Shown one piece after another: positions 46,365-57,700 of a DNA stretch of 64,000 bases (positions are counted from its first letter, which is position 1; each line of letters opens with the position of its first letter). The stretch comes from Rhynchospora pubera (taxonomy: Eukaryota > Streptophyta > Magnoliopsida > Poales > Cyperaceae): positions 277,965,229-278,029,228 of the forward strand of contig CM051459.1 in NCBI GenBank assembly GCA_028095005.1, written 5' to 3'. The notes beneath the pieces are model-generated. The model did no database searches. It saw nothing but the letters and a program-made list of their open reading frames with translations, and was not told the DNA's origin. A program made the position numbers and the translations under genes.

Positions 46365-48180
46365 TTTACAATGATTTGTGGATCTCATGCCACATGGCAT
46401 CAGATAATAATAATATTTGCGTTTTCTGATTCTTATCTACGGAAAGCTATATAATTTGTATCTTTCAATGATGACAAAATTGATAATAACTAATTAGGCA
46501 TTTACAGCCGCTCTTTTTCACATTAATTAACTTACAATGTTGCCAATTTGAAATTTGAACGTAGATTAATTAGTTTCAAATTTCAATGGACGGAATTCTG
46601 CATTTGAAGTTATAAACCAGCGTTGCACAACAAATGATATTTATTTGTTTATTCACTTATCACTAATGACTTCTATAACACAATTAAGTACCGAATCTAA
46701 ATTTATTCAAATAAACTTCAGACTCTTGGCTCGTTTGTGTAATTTCTTTTAGTCATTTACACATGAAACTAAGAAATAAAATACGATATTAACTCTTAAA
46801 TTGTGAAGTATCAATATTCAAGTAATTAACGCATATTAACTTCGGGTAATCCAAAGTTTTTCCGGGTATACCAAGAAAAATTTAGGAAAATATCATTTTC
46901 ATATTTACATTAAACAATAATGGCAAGAAAAATAGTCAAGGCAATATTTGAAGATGATAATTTATATATTTTTTTCTTATCCTTTTTTTTCCTTATCCTA
47001 TGCAACCTAACACAATAATGTAGGAATGTCATTGCCGAGGCCAGCGTAGATTACAATTTATTATCAAATCAATCAGAGCTGCTTATTTTTTTTCTTCTTC
47101 TAGAATGCTTGTAGAAATAGGGAAAGAAATTAGACTTTATTCTTAGTATAGAGGTGAAGTATATAAGTGAAAACCAATAGATGTTTTAATCAAGTTAGAG
47201 TTGTTAAAAAAAAAAGAGATAATTAGTTTTATGCCACTGTAAATTTTATCAATTAGAAATATGCCATTTTTAAATTTCTAATTAAATTTCTGCCATCATA
47301 GAATTGCTAAAATTAGTTTTATGCCACTGCTTTTCTAAAAACATACTAAATTCTAAAAATGTCATTACCAAAATTATCATTCTTTATTTTTAATGACTAA
47401 ATTACCCCTCATTAAAACAAACCCTAAATTTAAAAAAAACAGACGGCGCGAAGATGTTGAAATTTTAATAATTATTGGCATGATTATATGTCGTATGTTA
47501 CTCATATAACATGTGACATATGTGGAATTACTACAATGTTGAAATTTATTATTTTTTTCTCCTCCACAATATCACATAATTTTATGTATTCAGCCAAAAT
47601 GAAATTTTATTTTTTCCGTGATAATTTTTTTTATGTATTCAGCATAGAATAATTTTATAATTTTGCAGTGGTATAAAACTAATTGTTATTGATTTATAAT
47701 GGTATAAAATCAATTATATCTTTTGTGATGGCATATCATAATTTTTTTTTAGTTTTATAGTGTCATTATTAAAAGGATAAAATTGTCATATCAATTTCGG
47801 ATGACATAAAACTAATTTCTATTATTTTAGAGTGGCATAAAAATAATTTGTCATTTAGTGATGGCATATCTCTAATTTTAAATATTTGCAGTGGCATAAG
47901 TCTAAATCACCCAAAAAAAAATTGTCTGATAATAAAAAAAATACAAAATTAATTAAAAATAAATGATCTAGCTGTTGGCTGTTGCGAAATTTCTACAAAT
48001 TGTAATACGTAAAATACTGTCATTTCCAAAGGGCTTATGTGAAAAGATAATGTAAACTATTGACCGGGAGTGGGAGATGAGATTCCAAAACCGGATTTGC
48101 TCAGAGGGCTTGAACTCCGCATGGAGCCAAAATGTGGGGCCGAATGAATTTGAAGAGGTGTGTGGCCCCAATCCCCATAA
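46365..48180. repeat. Tandem segmental duplication, unit 2
   Basis: Matches unit 1 except for the 697-bp inserted element at 47216-47912. Unit 1 shows the uninterrupted sequence at 45890-45905. No gene. Confidence 0.75.
47216..47912. mobile_element. Non-autonomous element with TTATGCCACTG termini
   Basis: The left end GAGATAATTAGTTTTATGCC and the right end GGCATAAGTCTAAATCACCC are inverted copies; ATGCCACTG/ATGCCATC motifs recur through both arms. It is flanked by nine A residues on each side (47207-47215, 47913-47921), and tandem unit 1 has the empty site. A 9-bp duplication suggests Mutator-like, but a poly(A) target makes the length uncertain. Confidence 0.7.
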
Positions 48181-48600
48181 TTATTGAAATGTAATTTGTC
48201 CTAGCTAACTTATTTTAATATCAATTTGGAGTAAACAATAATTTGCATTGCCTGCAGGTCTTTTCTGGTACAATTAGATTAATAATTTGGTGATTTTCAA
48301 GTCAATCTTCCTTCATGTTCTTCTGATATTTCTATATCTCCGTTCAGTTGCTACAATCCGAATAAATGATTACGTTCTTAAAATATTTTTGTTTTGACGA
48401 TGACCTGAAGCTATTGCCTTATCATCCAAATTTAAAAATTAAAGTTGCATCTAGAATGATATAGTATTATAAATTTGACAACTAATTAAAATATTATTAA
48501 AGGCATGATAGAATTTGAGATTAAAAAAAAAGATATAAGATAAATTACATAAAATATACAAGTTTACTTTTTAATTCTGTTGATAAAATTTCTCACTAAT
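48181..48600. other. Spacer without recognised gene
   Basis: AT-rich, nothing recognised. Confidence 0.4.
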
Positions 48601-49140
48601 GGCGTATTCATCGCCACTATGCATGCGGCAAGAATCAGAACGCATGATGCGCTTCTAACACTGTCCTTTACGCGTCGTTTGGGTACATCACAAGTTCACA
48701 ACTTTCGGGAATTCTAAGCACGTCTTAGTGCATTTCACCTATTTGACTATTTGAATTGGTATTTCTAATTAAAATGGTCCTTTTCTTTCACTTCAAAACT
48801 GCATCAAGCCATCAAAGTTATATATGCCTACAAGGTTTTGGTTGTATAGGTTGCCTTGTAGTTAAGAACCAGCTCTTGGTCTAGTGGCAAAGAGCAATGC
48901 ACCTTGACTCCTTGAGTGAGAGGTCGCAGGTTCGAAACCCGGCTGGAGGGTCTTTCATAGACATTTAATTTAAAAATAAGTTGGGTGGCTTAGACCTCCA
49001 ATTTATCTTCAAAAAAAAAAAGGTTGCCTTGTAGTTTTCTTTGTATGGTTTGGCGTTGATCAACTGTGGCGAGTTGTGCGCTGCTGCTATATACGCTCAA
49101 AAAATTAAAATTAATACCTGGGTTGCAGTAAATAAAGGCT
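48600..49140. repeat. Duplicated block also present at 62640-62950
   Basis: Shared anchors in the same orientation: GTTTGGGTACATCACAA, GGGAATTCT...CATTTCACCT, CTACAAGGT, TACGCTCAAAAAA and ATAAAGGCT. The copy here contains an inserted SINE. Confidence 0.65.
48864..49020 (+). mobile_element. tRNA-derived SINE with perfect 16-bp TSD
   Basis: A-box TGGTCTAGTGGCAAAG and B-box AGGTTCGAAACCC in the head, ending in poly(A). Identical flanks AGGTTGCCTTGTAGTT at 48848-48863 and 49021-49036 prove the insertion limits. A recent insertion. Confidence 0.92.
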
Positions 49141-49189
49141 CTACGGTACCTATTTTAATGGAAATTACTTAGAGTAATTAACATCTTTT

Positions 49190-49600
49190 ACAATCACGCA
49201 ATCAAAGCGCTATCGTTCTCACCCTCATCCTCACCCTCACCCTCATCCTGCCCGAATATATTGTATTCCCCACGCACCGTCTCAGATCCAGCCTCCCGAA
49301 TCAAATCTCCACCACCTCCTTCGCTCCCCTCTCCTCATGTCCGTCTGGCCTCCGCCTTCGCCTCACATCCGCCTCTCCTCTCCTCAGCCTCCGCCTCCGC
49401 CTCACCTCCGCCTCGCATCCGCCTCTCCTCTCCTCCGTCTCCGTCTCACCTCCACCTCAATTCTCCTCCGCCTCTCCTCTCCTCCGCCTCGCATCCGCCT
49501 CTCCTCTCCTCCGCCTCTCGTCTCCTCCGTCTCACCTCCACCTAAGTCTCCCCTCACTGCTCCCTCTCCTATACCGATCAGATCTGGTTGAGGAAGAAAG
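49190..49600. repeat. CT-rich tract with CTCCGCCTCNCCTCC minisatellite
   Basis: Degenerate repeats of CCGCCTC/CATCC/TCTCCTC fill 49205-49570. They open two overlapping Ser/Pro/Leu-rich plus-strand frames that I treat as artefacts. An ACCCTCATCCTCACCCTC start resembles a leader, so a degraded 5' gene end is possible. Confidence 0.55.
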
Positions 49601-49634
49601 AAGGATAAGAAAAAAAAGAGGTTTAGATCTAGTT

Positions 49635-50265
49635 CTGTTACAATTTGGGAGTAACTAAATTACTACAAGGGATGATATTAATCAGTGTAGGGGAGTATCT
49701 AATATGTATAACGGAGTAAATATATTCATATCTGATTCTGCTGTTTTTTGGGAGTAACTAAATTACTATAAGGGAGGAAATTGATCAGTATAAGAGAGTA
49801 ACTAATATATACAACGGAGTAAATAATATACATATCTAATTTTACTATTGTTTGGGAGTAAATAAATAGCCATAAGGGAGTAAATTACTAGTATACAAGG
49901 AGTATCTAATATGTATGAGGGAGTAAATAACATTCAGAACTGATTCTACTGTAGTTTGGGAGTAACTAAATAACTATAAGGGAGCAAATATGTACTATTA
50001 AGGAAGTATTTAATACAAGTAAGGGAGTAAATAATATTCATATATAATTCTGTTGTTGTTTAGAAGTAACTAAATAGTTATAAAGGAGTAAATAACTAGT
50101 ATAAAAAGAGTATCTAATATCTATAAGGGAGTAAATAATATTCAAAACTGATTCTACTGTTGCTCGGGAGTAACTAAAAGACTATAAGGGAGTAAATAAT
50201 TAGTAGTAAGGAAGTATTTAATACAAGTGAGAGAGTAAATAATATTTAATTTATGATTCTGATAA
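49635..50265. repeat. Tandem array, about 104-bp unit, six copies
   Basis: The landmark GGGAGTAACTAAAT (or a variant) starts near 49647, 49750, 49853, 49958, 50062 and 50166. Each unit contains three to four internal sub-repeats of AAGGGAGTAAATAA with TATCTAATATGTATAA, so there is also a shorter-scale periodicity. Confidence 0.85.
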
Positions 50266-50939
50266 CAGCAGGGTTGCGCGGCAGGGCTGGGTGACGGCGA
50301 CGGCGACGGTAGGGCTGAGCAGGAGCGATGGAGAGATGCGCGTGAGGGGATGAAGCAGGGTGAGAGCGACGCGAGGGTGAGAGGAACTTGTTTTCCTTTT
50401 TTGGACAGCGACTTTTTTCTATTTTTGACATATGATTGCTTGATTGCTTGACTGCTTGATTGCAGTTATCAGCTCCGTATTTTAATATATAGTATTATTT
50501 TCTATGTTAATCCAAATTTATTTATGTTGATGAAAAAAATTAATTTTTACTCTAATATATTATAATTTAAGATTAGTTATATAGATTTTTCGAATGTCAA
50601 TTGACATGAAAATAAATTTCTTGATTTTTGTTATATCTCAATGTTGCACTGTATCCAAATATTTATTTGATATTATTTAATTAGCACATTATATATTTTT
50701 CTATCAAATTAATAATATTATTATTATCCATTATGTATTGTTATCTTATCCTTATCGTTATTTTTTAACGGGTACGAATAGAATACAGATAATATCATTT
50801 ATTAACGGATACGAATAGAACATAGGTAAAGAAATTTTTAAAGAATACGGATACAAAAATATCTTATACTGTACCGTATCTATTATCTATTGATAGCCAC
50901 AGCCCAAACCTATACTTCAAGGGCATTAACTGTTTGTCC
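50266..50939. other. Purine-rich patch then AT-rich spacer
   Basis: 50270-50395 is GC- and purine-rich (GCGACGGCGACGG, GGTGAGAG), the converse in composition of the CT-rich tract at 49190-49600. Together they bracket the 104-bp array like loose inverted arms. No gene. Confidence 0.4.
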
Positions 50940-51426
50940 AGCTTGCACGTTAATAGAAATAAATGGCAATCAACTATGTCAACTGATCTATCTTCATCGC
51001 TTAATTAAAACATTAAAATGCTATTAATAAATTTATCACTGGCCGGCCTTAAAAAAAAAAGTCTGTTTTTCTTCTTCAATGCTGAACAACTTTCGCTAAG
51101 CTTGAATGATCGGTGGGTCCCACCTGTTCAAATCGGCCCCACATTTTGGCTCATGCAGAGTTAAAATCTTTTTTTCTTTTATTTTATTATTTTTGGTCAT
51201 TAAAGCCTTTTTATTAAATCCAGTTTTGAAATCTCGCGTCCTGGTCCATTGTTTATTTGCTATTGAAATTTCTACTAAGCCCTCCGAAATGACAATATTG
51301 TTGGCTTACAAATAGTTGAAGTGTCGTAACAGCTACTTATTTATACTTCTTATTTTGCACTTTTCTTTTTATTACCTGATAGTTTTTTTTTTTTTGGGTG
51401 CACAATTCTGTATACTTCTTCTCATT

Positions 51427-51574
51427 GGCTCCGTTTGAATGGTGTGAGAATAAGAGAAATAAAGAAAGAAGTATTGAGAAGTATGTAATTTTGTAAAAAA
51501 TTTAGATTGTTTATAATAAATTTGGGAGTAGGAAGAAACTATTCTTTTATTCTTGCACCCATCCAAACGGAGCC
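51427..51574. mobile_element. Tourist-like MITE with TSD ATT and paralogous empty site
   Basis: GGCTCCGTTTGAATGGTGTG ... CACCCATCCAAACGGAGCC (148 bp), flanked by ATT (51424-51426, 51575-51577). Copy A (about 41985-41995) reads TCTCATTATG with a single ATT, which proves the insertion. Confidence 0.93.
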
Positions 51575-52104
51575 ATTATGTTTTAATAGGATATATACTT
51601 ACATTTTTTGTAAAACAAACTAATGAGTTCCTCATACACGACACAATCTCAAAATTTCAGCCTAAAAGCCCCATAATGGCACTGGTAAATAGGTAATGAC
51701 CATTTGTTATATACCAGAAAAAAAGCGAAATAAAAAATTTAAGAAAATGGATAACTTTGATTGATTGCCATTTCTTACGTTCCGGTGTCAGATTTGCTTT
51801 GGAGAATAATAAATAAATAATATAAACGGGTAACTTTGATTTCCATTTCCCAGTTTGTTACATCAGGAAAAGAAAAAAGAAACAAAAACTTTTAAAAATG
51901 GGTGATTTTGATTGATTGTCATTTCTTACGCTACAGTACCAGATTTGGTTTGGATAATAAATTATCATCTCGAAAAATTGAGTTGACTTACCAAGATTGA
52001 CTATGATATTTTGTAGATTGGCTCACGCTATTGCAAATGTATGGAGCGAATCTAGCTAGAGGATGATGGGCTTAGAAACCACTAAGTCATTTAATAATAT
52101 TAGG

Positions 52105-52256
52105 ACCGTTTGGATAGGTGTGGGAAGAAGGGAAAAAGAGAAGAAGTGGAAAGAAGTATTGGGAAGTGTGTAATTTTGTGAAGAGTTTGAATTGTTTATA
52201 ATTTTTTTTTTCTTCTTCTTCCTTCTTCTTCTTCTTTCTTCCAACGATCCAAACGC
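52105..52256. mobile_element. Tourist-like MITE with TSD TTA
   Basis: GGACCGTTTGGATAGGTG ... CAACGATCCAAACGC, between ATATTA and TTACGGAAG; copies A and C read AATATTACG(G)AAG without it. A CTTCTT-rich right half pairs with the GAAGAAG-rich left half. Confidence 0.85.
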
Positions 52257-52481
52257 TTACGGAAGATAGGAATTGATGATTGTAACAGATAATAACATGT
52301 GCCAGTTGTTGTTTAGTCTCATGTTGATCAACTTGATGTTAAATCATTTCTTAAATAAAAAAAACTTGATGTTAAATCAAACCAGACAGATTTTCAAACA
52401 CACACAACAAAAAAAAAAATCAAACCAGAATATTGTCACTTTGTAAGTGAAATAAATGTCATCATCTGTCTAGTTCTTAGG

Positions 52482-52605
52482 GGCCGTTTGGATCGCTTAG
52501 GAATTTGGAGAATTTGAGAAATTTCTTATTCCTAGGCATAAATTTATTGGAAAATCTGTAACTTTGTGAAGAATTTGGATTGTTTATAATAAATTTATAT
52601 GGCAA
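52482..52605. mobile_element. Truncated Tourist-like MITE
   Basis: GGGGCCGTTTGGATCGCTTA and the TTTGGATTGTTTATAATAAA core; the right terminal repeat is absent. Confidence 0.6.
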
Positions 52606-52816
52606 AGGGGACTGTTGCACACCCTTGTGAGTTGAGATTTCGGTGTAATTTGTATGTTTATATTGATAAACATGTGTATATGTTAAGTACTTTGCCCCTC
52701 TCCCCTAAAATTACAAATTAGTCTCCCCAAATAATATTTCCTGGCTCTGTGCAAGTAGATTAGGTCCAACAATGTGTGTGGAACCTATTTAAGAGGCACG
52801 ATGTTTCCATCAGCAG

Positions 52817-53100
52817 CCGAAATTAATTAATATAAAAATTTCGACCCAAAAAATTTTAATATACAGAATTATTTTATTTTTTTTTTAATAAGAAGAAAGT
52901 TCGAACGCGTTTCAGAAGCGAGTATTTGAATTCCCCTCCGTACGCGTTTATAAAACGCGCTCCAACCCTCCCAACGCGTTTTATAAACGCGTACGAAGGG
53001 GAGATGCTGTCCACTTTCCTCTCGTTTGTCAGAGCTTCGTACGCGTTTATAAAACGCGTTGGGTGGGTTGGAGCGCGTTTATAAAACGCGTTCGAAGGTA
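52817..53100. repeat. Left terminal inverted repeat of the two-gene element
   Basis: It contains four copies of ACGCGTTTATAAAACGCG or its complement, at about 52942-52959, 52974-52991, 53041-53058 and 53073-53090. Each copy is an imperfect palindrome with a TATAAA core, so it could serve as a protein-binding site and a TATA element. Confidence 0.85.
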
Positions 53101-53281
53101 TATTATTTAATTTTTAGGAAAAAAAGTACAAGCATGCTCTGATAAAGACTGCAAAAGACATGACAAGATTTGATTTTACAATGTCATTTTTGAACTGCTG
53201 AAATTATTTATAAAAGCAGTCATTGTTGAATTAGAATGCACAAACACCCACTACCTCCTTCTTGTTAAAACCTTCAGTACA

Positions 53282-54233
53282 ATGGACAAAGGAAATAGCT
53301 CTAACTCAAATAATGATGTTCCAGACTATCGAAGAGCAACCCGCATTGAGTATTGGCCAACTTTCTACCATTACCCTGCCAATAGAAATCAACCAGAAAA
53401 CGGAGAATACGAGGCAATTTGTCGCTCTTGTTATCGCACTTTGAAATACAACATCCATGAAGACACGACTGAAGAGGGAGACGTGCTCGAGTTAAAAATA
53501 CACTACCAATGGCACATTAATGGTGGGCCGGAAAGAGAACAGAAGGAGTACCAGGAGCGGCGATGGCGGGAACACGAAAAGAATCTGAACCGACAAAGGC
53601 GATATGACTGGTACAAAAAATATTACACAGAACCTCAATCCATCCCCCAACAACAACCGAAACCCTACCTCTCGTCTGAACCAACTCACTGGACTGTTTA
53701 CGAGAAAATATACAACTTTAATGGAGACCACACAGTGACATGTACAAGGTGTGCTCAAGTTTTCAATTACAAAGAAAACATATTGCGTGACCACTACCAT
53801 GAGCACAAACGTCACGACGAGAATGAACAAAGAGCTCGGGACATAGAGACGCAGAGGATTATTAAAGAAAGAAATGAAGAAATGGATCGTAAACAAAAAA
53901 TTAGGGAAGAAGAGGCAAGGAAAAAAAAGGCTCAAAAAATCAGAGCAAAAATTGAGAGAAATGAATAAGAGGGATGAACTTCGACAAATTGCGGCAAGCC
54001 GAATGGCAGAGATAGAAAAAGAAGAAACCGAAGCGGCTTTTTGGAACGAAGCCGCTCAATTCGTTGACAACAGTGTTCCGAGTAATCAACAAGAAGATGA
54101 TGCTGCTTTTTGGAACGAAGTCGCTCAGTTCGCTGACAACACTGGTGCGAGTAATCAACAACAACCGAATGATGAAGATGAGCAACCATGGTGGGATGAA
54201 ATTCTACAACATGTAGATAGTCAAAATCTCTAA
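53282..54233 (+). CDS. Double zinc-finger, coiled-coil protein of the Mutator-like element (frame break near 53920)
   Basis: The first frame (53282-53968, 228 codons, MDKGNSSNSN) holds two related Cys/His units. One reads YEAICRSCYRTLKYN...LKIHYQWH, the other VTCTRCAQVFNYKENILRDH and then YHEH (C-x2-C-x13-H-x3-H). Both are preceded by an aromatic W-x2-[FY] stretch, suggesting a duplicated BED- or C2H2-like finger. A charged helix (EEMDRKQKIREEEARKKKAQ) follows. The frame ends at 53968, but the +1 frame (53874-54233) continues as helix and then two copies of AAFWNE-x-AQF-x-DN and a related PWWDEILQHV, ending SQNL. The overlap includes an A8 run (about 53920), so a one-base indel or programmed slippage may join the frames. 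The ATG has a good context (ACAATGG). Function unknown; DNA binding is inferred. Confidence 0.6.
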
Positions 54234-54239
54234 ATATTT

Positions 54240-54700
54240 ATATCATTGTAATATTTATGTGTTTTATTATTATGGTTGTTAATGTAATTTAGTTGGAATT
54301 GTTAATGCAATGTTTTATTTTTATGGTTGTCTTTTATTTCCTCTATTTTTTGTAGTGCTTTGCACTAAAAGTTGTGGTTTTAATGTGTTGACGTTTAATG
54401 GATAAAAGTTGTTGTTTGGAGTATTTCATTTATTGGCGTTTCAATACATAAACGTTTGGAGTGCTTTGCACTCCGAATTTTCAAGTCATAATAATACACA
54501 AGTCAATCATCACAAGTCATAATAAACAATCCAATAAATACACAAGTCAATCACAAGTCATAAACGAAAAATAGTCAATCAACATCAGTAATACACAAGT
54601 CAATCACAAGTCCATAAACGAAAAATAAAATCAACATCAGTAATACACAAGTCCATAAAAAAAACTGTCATCATCAGCAATAAAATCAGTCCATCATCAT
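54240..54700. other. Gap between the two convergent transposon genes
   Basis: Shared 3' region. 54480-54660 consists of repeats of ACACAAGTCAATCACAAGTC with CATAAACGAAAAAT spacers. No coding signal. Confidence 0.6.
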
Positions 54701-54702
54701 AA

Positions 54703-57700
54703 CTAATGCCGCCGCCTCCTCCTAGGTCCCGAAGGTGAAAATCTGTCAATCACCTTCACTGCACGCCTATCTCGTCCAGCCGGGGCAGTAACGTCTCCTG
54801 AGTCAGTGGACTCTGTATCCCCATCGTCCTCCTCCTGGAGGTCCTCCTGCTGGTCCTGCTGAGCCTCCTGCTGTATGGGCCCAAACTCAACAGGCTGCCC
54901 AGCCTCCTGAGGAGTCGCTATAGGGACATAATCACCCTCCTCATCTCCGGCCGTCCGTAGCAATGTGCTGAACGAGTCTGTCCCTCCCATACTACCAGAC
55001 GGAGTGCCAAATGATGGAATAGAAGAAGGCGTAGGCACTGACGGTACAGTAAATGGGGGAACAGTAAATGCAGGAAAAGAGGAAGGCATACCAAATGGTG
55101 CAAAGGAGTACGGTGGAGGATCATGAGGCTGGAAAATGCCAATGGGATCCTGAGAAATGCCAGCAAACTGCGAGGTCGATGCTGATGCACTATGCATGGA
55201 TGGAGTAGGACCTGAGGATGGAAACTGAGTAGGAAAGAACGTGCGTGGTCCTAAAATATAATCTAATCGCCCGGTATTCAGTCGACCATCCTATAATATT
55301 AAAAAAAACAATGTGAATATAAATAAATTAGTATCTAAAATTGAAACTTGCATATAAACGAATACTAACCGCATGCATCAGATCCTCCGCCTGAAGGTCT
55401 GTGGGTACAGTCGGACGTGCAGAAGAAGACTCGTCCCCAGAATCTGGTATGTCCTCAATATTTGTTGGAAGTCCTCGCTGCTCCAACAAATCCTCCAACC
55501 TGTAATTTTTAAATTATTGAATTGAAAATGCAAAAAACGCAATCAAAAAATTAAATTATTTAAAATTACCTCAGAGGGATGGAAGCATCATGCAACTGCG
55601 AACGACAGTTGGCGAGAATTGCCTTTCCCACCCTTCTGCACCCCTTCTTCACAACCAGTCCCAATGCATGAAGTGCATTCTTCAGCGCAGAGTTGCCCTG
55701 CAATTTACGAGAATAATGACATATTGCACAATTCCATTTACCAATCATACATTTCCATATTTAAAAAATTAAGATGTACCGTATTGCGAAGTCTGGACCC
55801 CATGTTTGTGTACTGCCTCTGAGCAAGAGGCAGCTGCTGAGTGCGCTGGAGACGTGCCTCGGCATCCTCTCGTGGCGTGGGTCTCTCGGAGGCACCGTAT
55901 CGCCAAAACCATCGGAAGTACCGAAGCGTATCAGTATCAGTCCAGGATCGAGTCTCCAGCTGGCGTGTCTGTAATGCCTCGTCAGTCCACTCAGCATATG
56001 CACTCGCAAAAATGGTAGCAAAATCTGGACGATCTCGATAGGTACCGTGCTGGAAACCCAGCAGGTTGTGTGTCACGTCCCAACTCTGTTAAAATAAACA
56101 CGTTAGTTCTTTACTCTAATTAAATTGAAGTTGATCGTATGATAAATCAGAAAAATATAGCAAACGTACCACAGGTAGTGGAGGAGGAGTAAACTGGTAC
56201 AGCCCAAACTGATGCCTACAACGGTCGGGGTAGTAGTAGGCAACAATGTGGTAGAAAATGAGCGGCAACCGAACATGCTCCGCTATGGAACCCTGCTGTG
56301 CTACCCGTGGCATAAGAGCTCTGTCGAGTACGTACGGAAACCAGTTGACGTCTTCAACGTTCAACACGGCTAGGTAGTCCCGTGCGTTCTCCACTGCCCC
56401 GCGGTGCTGGCTCCGTGAGAAAGACCGAGCTTCGCCCCATTTCCTGAAAATTTTGAAGGTTAGGATTGATGTGTTGTAATTTGCATAATATTATTGAAAA
56501 ATTATTATAAGTTATTACCTGCCATACGGCACACATGAATCTAGGTCAGGCTGTCCTAATCCACCGATAGGAGCAACCTCTGGGCGACAAACAGGGAGGT
56601 ATGACCATGCCCAAAACAATAGTAGCATCCAAGGTCCCGTCACAACCTTGAAACGCATGGAGGCACGGTCCAAAGCACGATATAGACAAGCAAGCGTGGC
56701 ACCTCCCCAATTGAAGTCCGGAACTTCATTCAAATTGCCCTGCATTTAAATTAAACAACGCATTGAAAAAAAAATAATTTCAACATTGAAAATAACAAAA
56801 TTAAATTGCAACATTCAAAATAATTTCAACATTTCAGTGTATTAACAAAAGTATTATGTGTTAACAAATACTAATTGAATTCTACTATTTTCGTAAAGAA
56901 AAAAAAAATTATTTAAGTTAAGAAAATTATACCGATACGAGCTCTAAAAAGTATGCTGGGACGGAATTCTGAGAAATATCGGGAAACATCAACGTCCCAA
57001 ATAGCTCTAGAGCCACTGCACGTGTATATCGGTCTAACTCCTCACCAGGAGCATCTGCCGGTGGCGCCACCCCGTAATTTTGCCGCAACCATTTCAACTT
57101 GATGTTGTTGCCCACAACAACATTGCCCCTGCATTGTACAAATTTAGAATAATCAATACAAGTAAGCAATGCATATATTGAATATGCAAAATCAATATTG
57201 CATTCGTATTTTTTTCACTTACTCCCTGCTACTCCTTTCTCGGTGCCACTCTCCCAAATCTTCATGAGGATAAAGATTTGCACGAATCTTTTCCTCCCAG
57301 GGCCCTCTCGTATTCGATCTAACTGGAATGCCAGTCGAGCGCAAACCATATAAGAAGGCAACATCCTGGTAACAATTACAAAATACGTTAATATTACGAA
57401 AATATAACATTTAATATTACGAAAATTAATATTCAAATTTGAATTTTAAATATAAAGTTTAAATTAAAGTTACAATTAATTGTGAAAATTAATACGAAAA
57501 TTATATGTTAGAATTAATTGTGATAATTAATACGAAAATTATATTAAAAAAAATAATATCAAGTTTAAATAAATTACCTGTAGAGTAACGGTCATCTCTC
57601 CAACGGGAAAATGGAAAGTATGCGTCTCTGGACGCCAAAACTCGACCATTGCCTTCAGTAATGGCATGTCGATGTTGACATGCTTCACCTTCATAATGTG

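Larger units (their letters stand above)
50940..52468. repeat. Direct segmental duplication, copy B
   Basis: Homologous to 41358-43099. It lacks copy A's SINE and two MITEs but has two MITEs of its own (51427-51574 and 52105-52256). Confidence 0.85.

Noticed and set aside
48864..48945. Functional tRNA gene
   Set aside because: It is the head of a SINE with a body, poly(A) tail and 16-bp TSD.
49261..49591. Two overlapping Pro/Ser-rich plus-strand frames
   Set aside because: They read a CTCCGCC minisatellite in two frames at once, which is typical of repeat DNA rather than a gene.
30760..52800. LTR retrotransposon or endogenous virus
   Set aside because: I found no LTR pair, primer-binding site, or reverse transcriptase, integrase or capsid signal in this stretch.
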